A stretch of DNA of 64,000 nt, from contig JAIUPH010000008.1 of the NCBI GenBank assembly GCA_020161065.1, positions 248,001 through 312,000 on the forward strand, read 5' to 3'. A model generated the notes under the pieces. The model had not been told where the DNA came from, ran no database searches, and was given only the letters and a program-made list of their open reading frames with translations. This stretch comes from Pseudomonadota bacterium. Lineage in GTDB: Bacteria; Pseudomonadota; Gammaproteobacteria; Burkholderiales; Burkholderiaceae_C. Positions 38,789 to 47,977 of the stretch are shown here, in pieces. A program made the translations under genes and the position numbers. Every line of letters starts with the position of its first letter. The stretch's first letter is position 1.

Positions 38789-39859
38789 CTACGGCGCCGC
38801 CGCCAGCTCGTAGATCGCGAAGCCGCCGTTGCGGTACACCAGCGTGAGGCCGGCCACGTCGTCCTGGCGGTTGCCGATGAAGGGCAGCAGCCGCGCGGCC
38901 AGCGTGTTGGCGCTGGCCGCGTCGCGCAGCGCCACGGCGCGCAGCACGTTGCCCGGCTGCTTGATGACGGTGTAGGCCACCTGCGGCGCGTCCTGCAGCC
39001 AGCCGCGCACGCCGCGCACCGAGCGGTGGACGTCGCCGGCATCGTTGAAGTCCTGGAACGAGACGCCGATGGCCTGCGGGAACATCTCGCCCAGCAGCAG
39101 CACGTCGCGCACGTGCAGCACGACGAGGGCCTTGCGGCCGCCGACCAGCGCGCGCAGCCGGCGCACGCCTTCGTCCTCGGCCGCCACCAGCGCGCCGGCG
39201 AAGGTCTCGAAGGCCTGGCGCTGCGCGGCGTCGGCCTCGCTGTCGGCGTCGGCGCTGCCGCCCCAGAAGGCGCGCTCGGCCTGCATCACCTGCGCCTTGC
39301 GCGCGGCCCAGTTCGGCGGCACGAACAGCGGCAGCGCGAGGTGGCGGTCGAAGCGCATCGCGCCGCCGCCCCAGTGGCGCAACTGGCGCGAGGTGTCCCA
39401 CCACGCGAGCACCGGCGTCGCGGCGTCGCGGTGGCGCGCCAGCACCGCCGCCAGCGCCTGCGTCTCGTCCTTGGGTGGCGGCAGGTAGAGCAGCGGGTCG
39501 TCGACGCGGGCGCGCCAGGCCAGCAGCACGCGGCTGCCGTCGCCGGCCGCGGCAGTTTCGGCTTCGGCGACGACGCGCTCGTCGGCCGCGGCGACGACTT
39601 GCAGCGTGCGCAGCGGCGCGGCGGCCGACGCGGCCGCCGGCGCGGCTTGCGACGATGACGATGACGATGACGACGACGCCGCCGCGGCCGCAGCCACCTC
39701 GACATAGCGATAGGGCGCCGGCACGTTCGCGTGCCGCCACAGCGTGGCCGCGGCCAGCGCCAGCAGCGCCGCGCCGGCCAGCCCCAGCAGCGCGGGCCCC
39801 GCGCGGCGGCCGCGCCCGCCGGCCGCGCCGCGGGGGCCGATGGCCGGCACGGCGGCCAT
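38789..39859 (-). CDS. haoB: HaoB-like membrane protein
   Basis: About 356 aa from ATG 39859, which overlaps the haoA stop as TGATG; an ATG at 39880 would add seven residues. One N-terminal helix ([20 protein letters not shown]) is followed by PYRYVEV, a low-complexity Ala/Ser run of nine Ser, and a large periplasmic domain ([76 protein letters not shown]). These match HaoB, found next to hydroxylamine oxidoreductase genes in nitrifiers and methanotrophs. Its role is unclear, probably in maturation or anchoring. Confidence 0.88.
   Translation of the reverse strand: MAAVPAIGPRGAAGGRGRRAGPALLGLAGAALLALAAATLWRHANVPAPYRYVEVAAAAAASSSSSSSSSQAAPAAASAAAPLRTLQVVAAADERVVAEAETAAAGDGSRVLLAWRARVDDPLLYLPPPKDETQALAAVLARHRDAATPVLAWWDTSRQLRHWGGGAMRFDRHLALPLFVPPNWAARKAQVMQAERAFWGGSADADSEADAAQRQAFETFAGALVAAEDEGVRRLRALVGGRKALVVLHVRDVLLLGEMFPQAIGVSFQDFNDAGDVHRSVRGVRGWLQDAPQVAYTVIKQPGNVLRAVALRDAASANTLAARLLPFIGNRQDDVAGLTLVYRNGGFAIYELAAAP
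39649..39680. repeat. GAT/GAC trinucleotide repeat in haoB
   Basis: A GACGATGACGATGACGATGA-type microsatellite encodes the nine-Ser tract of HaoB. Changes in copy number would alter the linker length without a frameshift. Confidence 0.7.
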
Positions 39860-41655
39860 CAGCGCCGCTCGTCGTGGCAATCGTCGGCGCCGTCGCGCCG
39901 CCGGCGGCGCAGCGCGCCCAGCAGCAGGCCGCCGCCGGCCAGCGCCAGCGCGCCCGAGGCGGCCAGCGGGTGCTCGGCCAGCACCTCGGCATCCAGCCAG
40001 CCGGCAGCGGATGCACTGGCGTTGGCGCTGGCGTTGGCGCCGGCATTGGTGCCGGCGTCACCGCGCCGGTTCAGCCACGAGGTGCGGCGCGTCGCGCCTT
40101 CCAGTTGCTGCAGCCGCCGCTCGGTCTGCGCCTTCTCGCGCAGCAAGGTGTCCTGCTCGCTGATCAGCGTCTGGTCCTTGATCAGGTCGCTCCAGCCGTG
40201 GCTGTAGGTCCAGCCGCCGGGGTTGACGTGCTGCAGGCCCTTCATGTAACGCGCAATGTGCTGCTCCCACATCTCGGCGAAGGTGCGGTCGACCACGGTC
40301 GCGTTGTTGCCCTTGCTGAAGAACAGCGAGGCGAAGGCGCCCGGCTCGTCCTTCTCGGGCTCGGGCAGCGGCGGCCGGTTGGTCTTCTGGCCGACCAGCA
40401 GCTGGTCGTCGTAGAGCTTCTGCACCACCTGGCGCGTGTCCTCGACGAGCTTGACGCCGTCGAGGATGCCGGTGTCGACCATGCTCAGGTAGGTCTTCGC
40501 GAAGCGCGGGCTGTGGCATTGCGAGCAGGTGCCGGCCCAGGCCTCCTGGCGCGCCTTGAACCAGGGGTGCTGCAGGTTGTCGGCGATGCTCTTGAACGGC
40601 AGGAAGCCCCAGCGCACCTTGCGCGTCACGTTGTGGCTGTACTGGCCGTTGAACTCCATGTGGCAGGTCTGGCAGGTCGGCGCCGTCTGCCCGCCCTGGG
40701 TGAAGGCCTTGGCCAGCGGCGCGTTCCAGTCCCACTTGCCGCCGTGCACCTGGTAGGCGGTGCCGTGCTTGGACAGCAGGAACTGCTCGTACTCGTTGTG
40801 GTCCACGCCGTTGTGGCAGGTGGCGCAGGCCTCGGGCTTGCGCGCTTCCACCGCCGAGAACTCGTGCCGCGTGTGGCAGCCGTCGCACTTGGCCTGGTTG
40901 TAGTGGCACATCGTGCAGCCGGCGGCCACGTCGCGCTGCTGCAGCGCGGCCCAGGTGGCGGTCTCGACGTTGGCGGTGTAGTCCACCGCGTGCGAGGGAT
41001 GGCCCGGCGCCCATTGCTTCTGCGGCCAGACCTGGGTATCGCGCTCCGACTCGGCCTCGGCGAACTGCTTGATGTGGCAGGTGCCGCATTCGGCGCGGCT
41101 GGGCAGGCGCAGGTCGCGCACGTGGTGGCCCGAGGCCTTGCCCACGCCCATGTGGCAATCGATGCAGCCCACCTCCTTCAGCGGCTGGCTCGCGCCCAGC
41201 AGGCCCTGGCTGCGCAGGTTCTGCTCGACCTCGGTGACGATCGCCTGCTTGTACGCGCGCGCATCGCCGGCCGGCAGCTTGCGCAGCGCGTCGAGGTTGG
41301 CGTGCACGCTCTTCTGCCAGGACTGCACCCAGCCGTGCGTGACGGCCTGGTGGCATTGCACGCATTGCTCGCGCGTGGCCTCGATGTTCACGTCGGGCGG
41401 CTTGTAGAACAGGCTGGGCGCGAGGTACTGGTCGATCGCCGCCGGCTCCCACCACTTGGCGAGCTTGCCCTTGTTCAGGTTCTGGCGGTAGCGCGCGGCC
41501 AGCGCGTCGTACAGCTCCTTGGGCTTGGCCGAGCGGCTGAGGTTCAGCGCCTGCAGTTGCTCGTCGGGCACGGTGTCCCAGATCTGCGCCGGGGCCGCGA
41601 CGCTGGCCAGGGCCAGCCAGAGCAATAGACCGGCGCGAGCAAGAATGCGGTTCAT
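39859..41655 (-). CDS. haoA: octaheme hydroxylamine oxidoreductase (HAO)
   Basis: The protein is 598 aa with a signal peptide ([22 protein letters not shown]). Eight CXXCH c-heme motifs are present: CVQCH 98, CIDCH 164, CGTCH 190, CTMCH 247, CDGCH 257, CATCH 277, CQTCH 328, CSQCH 377. A Tyr in GGWTYSHGW at about residue 484 lies where the heme P460 cross-linking Tyr is found in the Nitrosomonas enzyme, suggesting an oxidative HAO that turns hydroxylamine into NO or nitrite. A low-complexity Asn/Ala linker and a C-terminal helix ([24 protein letters not shown]) imply membrane anchoring. GGAGGGG precedes the ATG. No cytochrome c554 or cM552 gene is adjacent. Confidence 0.93.
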   Translation of the reverse strand: MNRILARAGLLLWLALASVAAPAQIWDTVPDEQLQALNLSRSAKPKELYDALAARYRQNLNKGKLAKWWEPAAIDQYLAPSLFYKPPDVNIEATREQCVQCHQAVTHGWVQSWQKSVHANLDALRKLPAGDARAYKQAIVTEVEQNLRSQGLLGASQPLKEVGCIDCHMGVGKASGHHVRDLRLPSRAECGTCHIKQFAEAESERDTQVWPQKQWAPGHPSHAVDYTANVETATWAALQQRDVAAGCTMCHYNQAKCDGCHTRHEFSAVEARKPEACATCHNGVDHNEYEQFLLSKHGTAYQVHGGKWDWNAPLAKAFTQGGQTAPTCQTCHMEFNGQYSHNVTRKVRWGFLPFKSIADNLQHPWFKARQEAWAGTCSQCHSPRFAKTYLSMVDTGILDGVKLVEDTRQVVQKLYDDQLLVGQKTNRPPLPEPEKDEPGAFASLFFSKGNNATVVDRTFAEMWEQHIARYMKGLQHVNPGGWTYSHGWSDLIKDQTLISEQDTLLREKAQTERRLQQLEGATRRTSWLNRRGDAGTNAGANASANASASAAGWLDAEVLAEHPLAASGALALAGGGLLLGALRRRRRDGADDCHDERR

Positions 41656-41843
41656 CTCGACCCCTCCGTGGCTGGCGCGCTGCGGCGCGATGGCTCCGTC
41701 GGCCGATGGTCCGGGCCGGCGGCGGCCGCAGCAAGGGCCATGGGCGGCCGGCGCGATGGAGCCATGGCGGCGGCCGCGGCCGGCCGCGAGCGTGTCCCCT
41801 GCGCGGCGCCGATGGCCGGCGCGTTACGCCGACAGCTTTCGCG
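41656..41843. other. intergenic region upstream of haoA
   Basis: This 188-bp gap is GC-rich (CGGCGGCCGC blocks) with a direct repeat GCGTTACGCC near 41820-41851. It must hold the haoAB promoter; only the GGAGGGG ribosome-binding site next to the ATG is clear. Confidence 0.4.
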
Positions 41844-43328
41844 TTACGCCACGCCGATGGCGCGTGCCACGCGCGCAATGCCGGTGTCGATCTCGTCTTC
41901 GGTCAAGGCGGCATAACCCAGCAACAGCGCATGCTGCCAGCGTCGCTCGGGCTCGCCGTCGTCGCCCAGCCAGGCGTTGCCGCGCCGCAGGCCGTAGACG
42001 CCGACGCCGGCTTCGCGCGCGCGCTGCTCGATCGTCGCCGCATCGGGCAGATCGCCGCCGGCCTGCCACAGCACGTGCATGCCGGCGTGCGCGCCGGCCG
42101 GCTGCACGGCGCCGAAGTGGCGCGCCAGCGCCGCCAGCAGCGCGCCGCGGCGCGCCGCGTAGTGCCGGCGCAAGCGGCGCAGGTGGTGCACGAACTCGCC
42201 TTCCTGCAGGAAGGCCGCCATCGAAGCCTGCACCAGCCAGGGCGAGCCGTTGGTCAGCAGCGCCTTGACGGTGGCGGCCGCCTCGCGCAGCTCGCGCGGC
42301 ACGATCATGTAGCCCAGGCGCAGCCCCGGCGCCAGGCTCTTGGACAGGGTGCCGAGGTAGATCACCTGCCCCGTGCCGTCCTGCGCCTTCAGCGCCGGCA
42401 GCGGCGCGCTGTCGTAATAGAAGTCGCCGTCGTAGTCGTCTTCGATCAGGTAGCCCTCGCGCTCGGCCGCCCAGCGCAGCCAGGCCTGGCGGCGGCCGGG
42501 CGAGAGCGCGGCGCCGGTGGGGTACTGGTGCGCCGGCGTCAGGTAGACGACGCGGCACTCCGGCGGCAGCGTGCCGGGCACGGCGCCGTCGGCGTCGACG
42601 GCCACCGGCAGCACGCGCGCGCCGTAGCTGGCGAACACGTTGGCGGCGCCGGCATAACCCGGATGTTCGACGCCAACGGCCGTGCCCGGCCCCAGCAGCA
42701 GCCGGGCGACGACGTTGATGCCTTCCTGGATGCCGTTGGTGACGACCACGTCGTCGGCCGTGCAGACCACCGAGCGCGCCGCGCCGCTGTGCGCGGCCAC
42801 CGCGGCGCGCAGGCGCTGCAGGCCGGCCGGGTCGCCGTAGCTGCCGTCGCCGTGGCGCACGTCTTCGGCGAGCGAGCGCTCGACCAGCCGGCGCCAGGTG
42901 GCGGCCGGGAACAAACGCGGGTCCGGCCGGCCGACCCAGAAGTCGAGCGCCAGGCCCGCGCCCTGCGCGGCGCGCGGCGGCTGCAGCGCATGCATGCGGC
43001 CCTGGAACAGCGGCCGCACGCGCTCGGGCGCGGTCCCTGTTGGCGGGGGCGCCGGCGGCACGGCCGCCGGCAGCGGCTTGGGCGCCTGCAGCGCGACGAA
43101 GGTGCCCAGCGGCGGCCGCGCCTCGATGAAGCCTTCGGCCGTCAACCGCTCGTAGGCCAGCGCCACCGTGTTGCGCGAGACGCCCAGTTCGGCCGCCAGC
43201 TGCCGCGTGGCCGGCATGCGCAGGCCGGGCTGCAGCCGGCCGTCCTCGATGCGGCTGACGAACTCGTCGAACAGCTGCTCCTGCAGGCTGCGGTCAGAAG
43301 CCGGTTGGAGCTGGATGGGGATCTGCAT
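41844..43328 (-). CDS. MocR/PdxR-type GntR regulator with aminotransferase domain
   Basis: The protein is 494 aa. The N-terminal GntR winged helix is SLQEQLFDEFVSRIEDGRLQPGLRMPATRQLAAELGVSRNTVALAYERL. A class-I aminotransferase-like domain follows (GLALDFWVGRPDPRLFP, YGDPAGLQRLRAAVA, VVVTNGIQEGINVVARLL, YLIEDDYDGDFYYD, and the PLP Lys in YLGTLSKSLAPGLRLGYMI). Such proteins sense PLP or amino acids and control vitamin B6, GABA or taurine genes. It is adjacent to, and same strand as, an MFS transporter gene that may be its target. Confidence 0.93.
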   Translation of the reverse strand: MQIPIQLQPASDRSLQEQLFDEFVSRIEDGRLQPGLRMPATRQLAAELGVSRNTVALAYERLTAEGFIEARPPLGTFVALQAPKPLPAAVPPAPPPTGTAPERVRPLFQGRMHALQPPRAAQGAGLALDFWVGRPDPRLFPAATWRRLVERSLAEDVRHGDGSYGDPAGLQRLRAAVAAHSGAARSVVCTADDVVVTNGIQEGINVVARLLLGPGTAVGVEHPGYAGAANVFASYGARVLPVAVDADGAVPGTLPPECRVVYLTPAHQYPTGAALSPGRRQAWLRWAAEREGYLIEDDYDGDFYYDSAPLPALKAQDGTGQVIYLGTLSKSLAPGLRLGYMIVPRELREAAATVKALLTNGSPWLVQASMAAFLQEGEFVHHLRRLRRHYAARRGALLAALARHFGAVQPAGAHAGMHVLWQAGGDLPDAATIEQRAREAGVGVYGLRRGNAWLGDDGEPERRWQHALLLGYAALTEDEIDTGIARVARAIGVA

Positions 43329-43356
43329 GGTCGAAGCCGCCCATGCGCAGTGTCGC

Positions 43357-44535
43357 TCAGGCCAGGGCCCGCGCCGCCGGGCGCCGCCACAGCCAGGTGA
43401 GCGCCATCACCACCAGCGCCAGCGGCACCAGCGAGCCCAGGTTGAGCAGGAACCAGCCCTGCGTGGTGACCAGCGCGCCCGACGCGAACGAAGTGACTGC
43501 CGTGGTCGTGAAGACGCAGAAGTCCATCGTGCCTTGCGCGCGCATGCGCTCCTGCGGTCGGTAGGTGGTGGTCAGCAGCGTGGTGGCGCCGGTGAACAGG
43601 AAGTTCCAGCCGACGCCCAGCAGCAGCAGCGCGGCCAGGAAGCGCTCGAACTCCAGCCCGGTCAGCGCGATGACGATGCACGCCAGGTTGAGCACCGCGC
43701 CCACCGCCATGATCGGCAGGATGCCGAAGCGCTGGATCAGGTGACCGGTGAAGAAGGCCGGCACGAACATGCCCAGCACGTGCCACTGGATGACCATCGC
43801 CGCGTCGCTGAACGGCAGCCCGCAGCGCTGCATGGCCAGCGGCGTGGCCGCCATCAGCAGGTTCATCACGCCATAGGCCAGCGCGCCGGCGGCGATGGCG
43901 ACGACGAAGGCCGGCTGGCGCGCCAGCTCGGCCACCGTGCGGCCCTGGTCGCTGCCCGGCGCGGCGGCCACGTGCGGCGGAAAGCGGATCGTCGACATCA
44001 CCGCCAGGCCGATCAGCGCCACCCCCACCAGCGCCGCGTAGGCACCGGCAAACGGCGCGGGCAGCCAGTCGCGCGTGGCGTTGGCGAGGTTGGGGCCGAT
44101 GAAGGCGCCGGCCACGCCGCCGGCCATGACCAGCGAGATGGCCTTCGCCTTGTGCTCCGGCGCCACCAGCTCGGGGCCGGCAAAGCGATACAGCTGCGCA
44201 TTGGCGTTGTAGAAGCCGGCCAGCACGGTGGCGGCCAGCACGCCCCAGAAGCTGCCGCGGCTGACCGCCAGCGCGCCGCCGGCCGCCGTGAGCGCCGCGA
44301 CGACCAGGCCGATCTGGAAGCTGCGCTTGCGCCCCCAGCGCGCCTGCAGCCGCGCCACCGGCGCCGCCGCCAGCGCGCCGCCGACCACGTAGCCCATCAC
44401 CGGCAGCGTGGCCATCCAGCCGGCCGGCGCCAGCCGCAGCCCGACCAGGCCGTTGATGGCGATGAAGGTCACGTTGTTGGTCAGGAACAGCGCCTGGCAG
44501 ACGCACAGCAGCAGCAGCGAGCGGTTGGGTTTCAT
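43357..44535 (-). CDS. MFS transporter
   Basis: The protein is 392 aa with 12 predicted helices. The A-motif region between helices 2 and 3 reads APVARLQARWGRKRSFQIGL, and helix 1 is LLLLCVCQALFLTNNVTFIAINGL. It looks like a drug or metabolite efflux pump of the MFS-1 class; the substrate is unknown. It lies between mobR and the MocR regulator on the same strand. Confidence 0.9.
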   Translation of the reverse strand: MKPNRSLLLLCVCQALFLTNNVTFIAINGLVGLRLAPAGWMATLPVMGYVVGGALAAAPVARLQARWGRKRSFQIGLVVAALTAAGGALAVSRGSFWGVLAATVLAGFYNANAQLYRFAGPELVAPEHKAKAISLVMAGGVAGAFIGPNLANATRDWLPAPFAGAYAALVGVALIGLAVMSTIRFPPHVAAAPGSDQGRTVAELARQPAFVVAIAAGALAYGVMNLLMAATPLAMQRCGLPFSDAAMVIQWHVLGMFVPAFFTGHLIQRFGILPIMAVGAVLNLACIVIALTGLEFERFLAALLLLGVGWNFLFTGATTLLTTTYRPQERMRAQGTMDFCVFTTTAVTSFASGALVTTQGWFLLNLGSLVPLALVVMALTWLWRRPAARALA

Positions 44536-44592
44536 GCAGTCTCGCGGTCAGCGATTCTCGAAGGGCAGGCCGGCGGCCATTCTGCGCGGTGA

Positions 44593-45030
44593 TCAAGGCG
44601 CGCCGGCGTCGGCCAGCCCCAGCGCCTTCTGCGCCAGCGCCAGGAAGGCGGCGCGCTCGGCGGCCGACAGCGGCGCCAGGATCTCGGCCTGCAGCGCTTC
44701 CACCACCGGCCGGCTGGCGGCCAGCAGCCGCTTGCCTTCGGGCGTGAGGTGCAGCAGCCGCGCCCGCCGGTCCTGCGCGCTCACCACGCGCTGCACCAGG
44801 CCCTTGAGTTCCAGCCGGTCGATCACGCCGCCGATGGTGGCGCGGTCGAAGCTGATGGTCGACGCCAGGCTGGCCTGGTCGACGCCGGGCTGCTGCGCCA
44901 CGGCGTCCAGCGCCGCGAACTGCACCGAGGTCAGCTCGAACCCGGCGGCCTGCGTGCGCGCCAGGAACACCTGGGTCGACTGCTGGTGCAGCCGGCGGAT
45001 CAGGTGGCCGGCCATCTCGATGCGATCCAT
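44593..45030 (-). CDS. mobR: MarR-family regulator, probable MobR
   Basis: The protein is 145 aa from ATG 45030 with GGAGG upstream. The MarR winged helix is VDQASLASTISFDRATIGGVIDRLELKGLVQRVVSAQDRRARLLHLTPEGKRLL. It is divergent from mobA, the same arrangement as mobR-mobA of Comamonas testosteroni, where MobR represses mobA and releases DNA on binding 3-hydroxybenzoate. The assignment rests on this context. Confidence 0.85.
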   Translation of the reverse strand: MDRIEMAGHLIRRLHQQSTQVFLARTQAAGFELTSVQFAALDAVAQQPGVDQASLASTISFDRATIGGVIDRLELKGLVQRVVSAQDRRARLLHLTPEGKRLLAASRPVVEALQAEILAPLSAAERAAFLALAQKALGLADAGAP

Positions 45031-45084
45031 CGGCGCCTCCGCGCGTGGGCGGCCCGGCGCTGCCGCCACGGCCTTGCGCCGGGG

Positions 45085-45120
45085 TTGACGCTTTTGCTCA
45101 GTATACATATCATATGCTTT
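45085..45120 (+). promoter_or_regulatory. mobA promoter with overlapping operator
   Basis: TTGACG (45085-45090), a 17-bp spacer and TATCAT (45108-45113) form a good sigma-70-type promoter. AGTATACATATCATATGC around the -10 is an imperfect inverted repeat in an otherwise GC-rich gap and is the likely MobR binding site. Confidence 0.6.
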
Positions 45121-45161
45121 CTTATCGATTGTCGCCACGGGGGCGGCCGAGGACACCCACC

Positions 45162-47078
45162 ATGCAATTCCACCTCAACGGCTTCCGGCCCGGCGACCCC
45201 GACGTTTTCCCCGCCGCCGCCGGCCACCGCCGCGCCGGCGACCCGTTGCCGCCGACGGTGGACGTGCTGATCGCCGGCGCCGGCCCCGCGGGCCTGTGCC
45301 TGGCGGCGCAACTGGCGCGCGTGCCGCAGATCCGCACGCTGCTGGTCGAGCCCAAGCTCGGGCCGATGGAGAAGGGCCAGGCCGACGGCATCAGCGTGCG
45401 CTCGATGGAGATGTTCCAGGCCTTCGGCTTTGCCGACAAGGTCAAGCGCGAGTCGGTGTGGATCAACGAGACCACCTTCTGGGCGCCCGGCGCGGCCGCG
45501 CCGCTGACGCGCGTGGCGCGCGTGCAGGACGTGCCCGAGGGCACTTCCGAAATGCCGCACGTGCTGATCAACCAGGCGCGCGTGCACGACATGTTCCTCG
45601 ACCTCATGCGCCATGCGCCGAGCCGGCTGCAGCCCGACTACGGCCTGAAGGTGGCCACGCTGAGCATCGACCCCCATGCGGCTGAGTACCCGGTCACCGT
45701 CACGCTGGAGCACACCGCGCCGGGCCGCGAAGGCCAGACCGCCACCGTGCGCGCCAACTACGTGATCGGCTGCGACGGCGCCCGCTCGGCCGTGCGCGGC
45801 GCCATCGGCGGCGCGCTGCACGGCGACGCGGCGCACCAGGCCTGGGGCGTGATGGACGTGCTGGCCGTCACCGACTTCCCCGACTGGCGGATGAAGTCCT
45901 TCGTGCGCTCGCAAGGCGACGGCATCCTGATGGTGCTGCCGCGCGAAGGCGGCCACCTGGTGCGCCTGTACGTCGAACTCGACCGCCTCGGCGAGCACGA
46001 GCGCGCCGCCGACCGCGGCATGGGCAGCGCCGACATCATCGCCAAGGCGCAGCGCATCTTCAGCCCCTTCAAGCTGGACGTGAAGGAAGTGGTGTGGTGG
46101 TCGATCTACGAGATCGGCCACCGCCTGACCGACAAGTTCGACGACGTGCCCGAGCCCGAGGTGGCCACGCGCGCCCCGCGCGTCATGCTGGCCGGCGACG
46201 CCTGCCACACCCACAGCCCGAAGGCCGGGCAAGGCATGAACGTCTCGATGGGCGACACCTTCAACCTGGGCTGGAAGCTGATCTCGGTGCTGACCGGCCG
46301 CGCCGATGCCGCTTTGCTGCACAGTTATTCAGGCGAACGGCGCGCTGCCGCCAAGGGCCTGGTCGACTTCGACCACCAATGGGCGCGCGTCGTCGGCGCC
46401 CGCGCCGAGGACGACGCCGCCACCGGCCCCGACGGCCTACCGCGCGTGGCGCGCGAGTTCATCAACAACCTGCCCTTCACCTGCGGCCTGACCATCCGCT
46501 ACGAACCCGGCGCGCTGACCGGCGTCGCCACGCACCAGCGGCTGGCAACGGGCCTGCCCATCGGCAAGCGCTTCCATTCGGCGCCCGTCGTCCGCCTGGC
46601 CGACGCCAAGCCCATGCAACTGGCCCATTGCATCGAGGCCGACGCGCGCTTTCGCCTGTTCATCTTCGCCCCCGCGGGCGATGCCGGCCAAGCCGGCGGC
46701 GCGGTGGCCGCGCTGTGCGACTGGCTGCAGCACGACCGCGCCTCGCCGCTGCGCCGCCACACCGCGCCGGGCGAGGACGTCGACGCGGTGATCGACGTCC
46801 GCGCCGTCTTCCAGCAAGGCTTTCGCGCGCTGGACTACGGCGCCCTGCCGGCGCTGCTGCGCCCGCAGGTCGGGCGTTATGGCCTGTGCGACTACGAGAA
46901 GGTCTTCTGCGTCGACGTCCAGCGTGGCGAGGACGTCTTCGCGCAGCGCGGCATCGACCGCGCCGCCGGTTGCCTGGTCGTCGTGCGCCCGGACCAGTAC
47001 GTGGGCCACGTGCTGCCGCTGGACGCGCGCGCCGAGCTGGCGGCGTATTTCAACGGCATCCTGCGCGTGCGGGGCTGA
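45162..47078 (+). CDS. mobA: 3-hydroxybenzoate 4-monooxygenase
   Basis: The protein is 638 aa, the size of Comamonas MobA. It hydroxylates 3-hydroxybenzoate to protocatechuate with FAD and NADPH. FAD motif VLIAGAGPAGLCLAAQLA, the DG motif YVIGCDGARSAVRGAIG and the GD motif MLAGDACHTHSPKAGQGMNVSMGD are present, followed by a C-terminal thioredoxin-like domain (FRLFIFAPAGDAGQ, VDVQRGEDVFAQ, VVVRPDQYVGHVLPL). N-terminal MQFHLNGFRPGDPD matches the family. Expression should be controlled by the divergent mobR. Confidence 0.94.
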   Translation: MQFHLNGFRPGDPDVFPAAAGHRRAGDPLPPTVDVLIAGAGPAGLCLAAQLARVPQIRTLLVEPKLGPMEKGQADGISVRSMEMFQAFGFADKVKRESVWINETTFWAPGAAAPLTRVARVQDVPEGTSEMPHVLINQARVHDMFLDLMRHAPSRLQPDYGLKVATLSIDPHAAEYPVTVTLEHTAPGREGQTATVRANYVIGCDGARSAVRGAIGGALHGDAAHQAWGVMDVLAVTDFPDWRMKSFVRSQGDGILMVLPREGGHLVRLYVELDRLGEHERAADRGMGSADIIAKAQRIFSPFKLDVKEVVWWSIYEIGHRLTDKFDDVPEPEVATRAPRVMLAGDACHTHSPKAGQGMNVSMGDTFNLGWKLISVLTGRADAALLHSYSGERRAAAKGLVDFDHQWARVVGARAEDDAATGPDGLPRVAREFINNLPFTCGLTIRYEPGALTGVATHQRLATGLPIGKRFHSAPVVRLADAKPMQLAHCIEADARFRLFIFAPAGDAGQAGGAVAALCDWLQHDRASPLRRHTAPGEDVDAVIDVRAVFQQGFRALDYGALPALLRPQVGRYGLCDYEKVFCVDVQRGEDVFAQRGIDRAAGCLVVVRPDQYVGHVLPLDARAELAAYFNGILRVRG

Positions 47079-47095
47079 GGGCGCGAGCGAGGCGC
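47079..47095. terminator. possible hairpin between mobA and a convergent VOC gene
   Basis: GGCGCGAGCGAGGCGCC forms a 5-bp GC stem right after the mobA stop and before the convergent VOC stop. There is no T-run. Confidence 0.25.
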
Positions 47096-47108
47096 CGCGC
47101 GCGATCCA

Positions 47109-47492
47109 TCAGGCCACGGGCGCTTGAACGATCTGCAGTTCGTTGCCCGAAGGATCGCTGAACGTCGCCAGCACGCCGCCCCAGGCCTGCCGTTCGGGCG
47201 GCCCGCTGAACGCCACGCCGACGGCAGCCAAGGCTTCGTACGCGGCTTGCGCGTCGGCGACCGCGAACGAGAGCCCCGTGAAGCGCCCGACCAGCGCCCG
47301 TTCTTCTGCCGGTGCGTCGGGCGCAACGGCTTCGACGACGAGGTCGATCGCCGCTCGAAACACGCAGTAGCCGTGCGCCGATCCATCGGCCTTCATCGAC
47401 AAACCGAGCGCTTCGGCATAGAACCGCTTGGCGGCATCGAGGTCCCAGACAAAGACGCGCGCGGCGCCGATGGTCATGTCGATGTTGGCCAT
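47109..47492 (-). CDS. VOC/glyoxalase-superfamily protein
   Basis: The protein is 127 aa from ATG 47492. It has the paired beta-alpha-beta-beta-beta pattern: ARVFVWDLDAAKRFYAEALGLSM in the first half and FSDPSGNELQIVQ in the second, with the C-terminal Glu metal ligand. It probably has enzyme or binding function on small molecules but cannot be assigned. A second VOC gene lies 4 bp upstream on the same strand. Confidence 0.85.
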   Translation of the reverse strand: MANIDMTIGAARVFVWDLDAAKRFYAEALGLSMKADGSAHGYCVFRAAIDLVVEAVAPDAPAEERALVGRFTGLSFAVADAQAAYEALAAVGVAFSGPPERQAWGGVLATFSDPSGNELQIVQAPVA

Positions 47493-47496
47493 CGGC

Positions 47497-47868
47497 TTAG
47501 GCCGCTTGGGCGTGCAACGCGATGCGATTGCCTTCCGAGTCGAGCACGATGGCGCGCCAGCCATGAGGGCCGATTGGATGGGGCGGCTGCAGGACCTGGC
47601 CGCCATGCGCCGAGACCGCGGCGACCGCCGCTTGAAGTCGACCGTCGGCGTTGAGGTAGACGAGCGGTCCGGTCGCTGACGGCCGGTTGTCCTGGTCGGG
47701 CAGGTAGAGGCAGCCGCCGACATCCTGGCCCTCGTGTTCGAGCAGGCCGAAGACGAAGCCCGGCCCGCCCTCCTTGGTGACCTTGGCGCCGAGCACGGCT
47801 GCATAGAAGCCGATGGCCCGGTCCAGGTCCGTGACCGGGATGTCGACCCAAACGACGCGGTTGCTCAT
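47497..47868 (-). CDS. VOC/glyoxalase-superfamily protein (ring-cleavage or bleomycin-resistance like)
   Basis: The protein is 123 aa from ATG 47868, chosen because AAGGAG lies 7 bp upstream; an open GTG at 47883 would add five residues. VVWVDIPVTDLDRAIGFYAAVLGAKV and IVLDSEGNRIALHAQ mark the VOC fold, with GQDVGGCLYLPD between. It is paired with the following VOC gene, and the two may form a two-gene unit downstream of the flavin monooxygenase. Confidence 0.85.
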   Translation of the reverse strand: MSNRVVWVDIPVTDLDRAIGFYAAVLGAKVTKEGGPGFVFGLLEHEGQDVGGCLYLPDQDNRPSATGPLVYLNADGRLQAAVAAVSAHGGQVLQPPHPIGPHGWRAIVLDSEGNRIALHAQAA

Positions 47869-47977
47869 GCCTGACTCCTTCACGTTGGCGCCGGTCTCGG
47901 CTTGACGATGGCGTGGTTGCCGTTGGCTCGATCGTCGCGGACTGTGCCAGGTTTCGCGGCGGCCGCGATCGGGTCGA

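Noticed and set aside
38169-40061. Open frame that would fuse Dps with a long upstream part
   Set aside because: The upstream part is the shadow of haoB in another frame; Dps has its own ATG at 38672 and a normal length.
40000-40080. Fusion of HAO with a second domain at its C-terminus
   Set aside because: The extra sequence is only an Asn/Ala/Ser linker and one membrane helix, not a folded domain.
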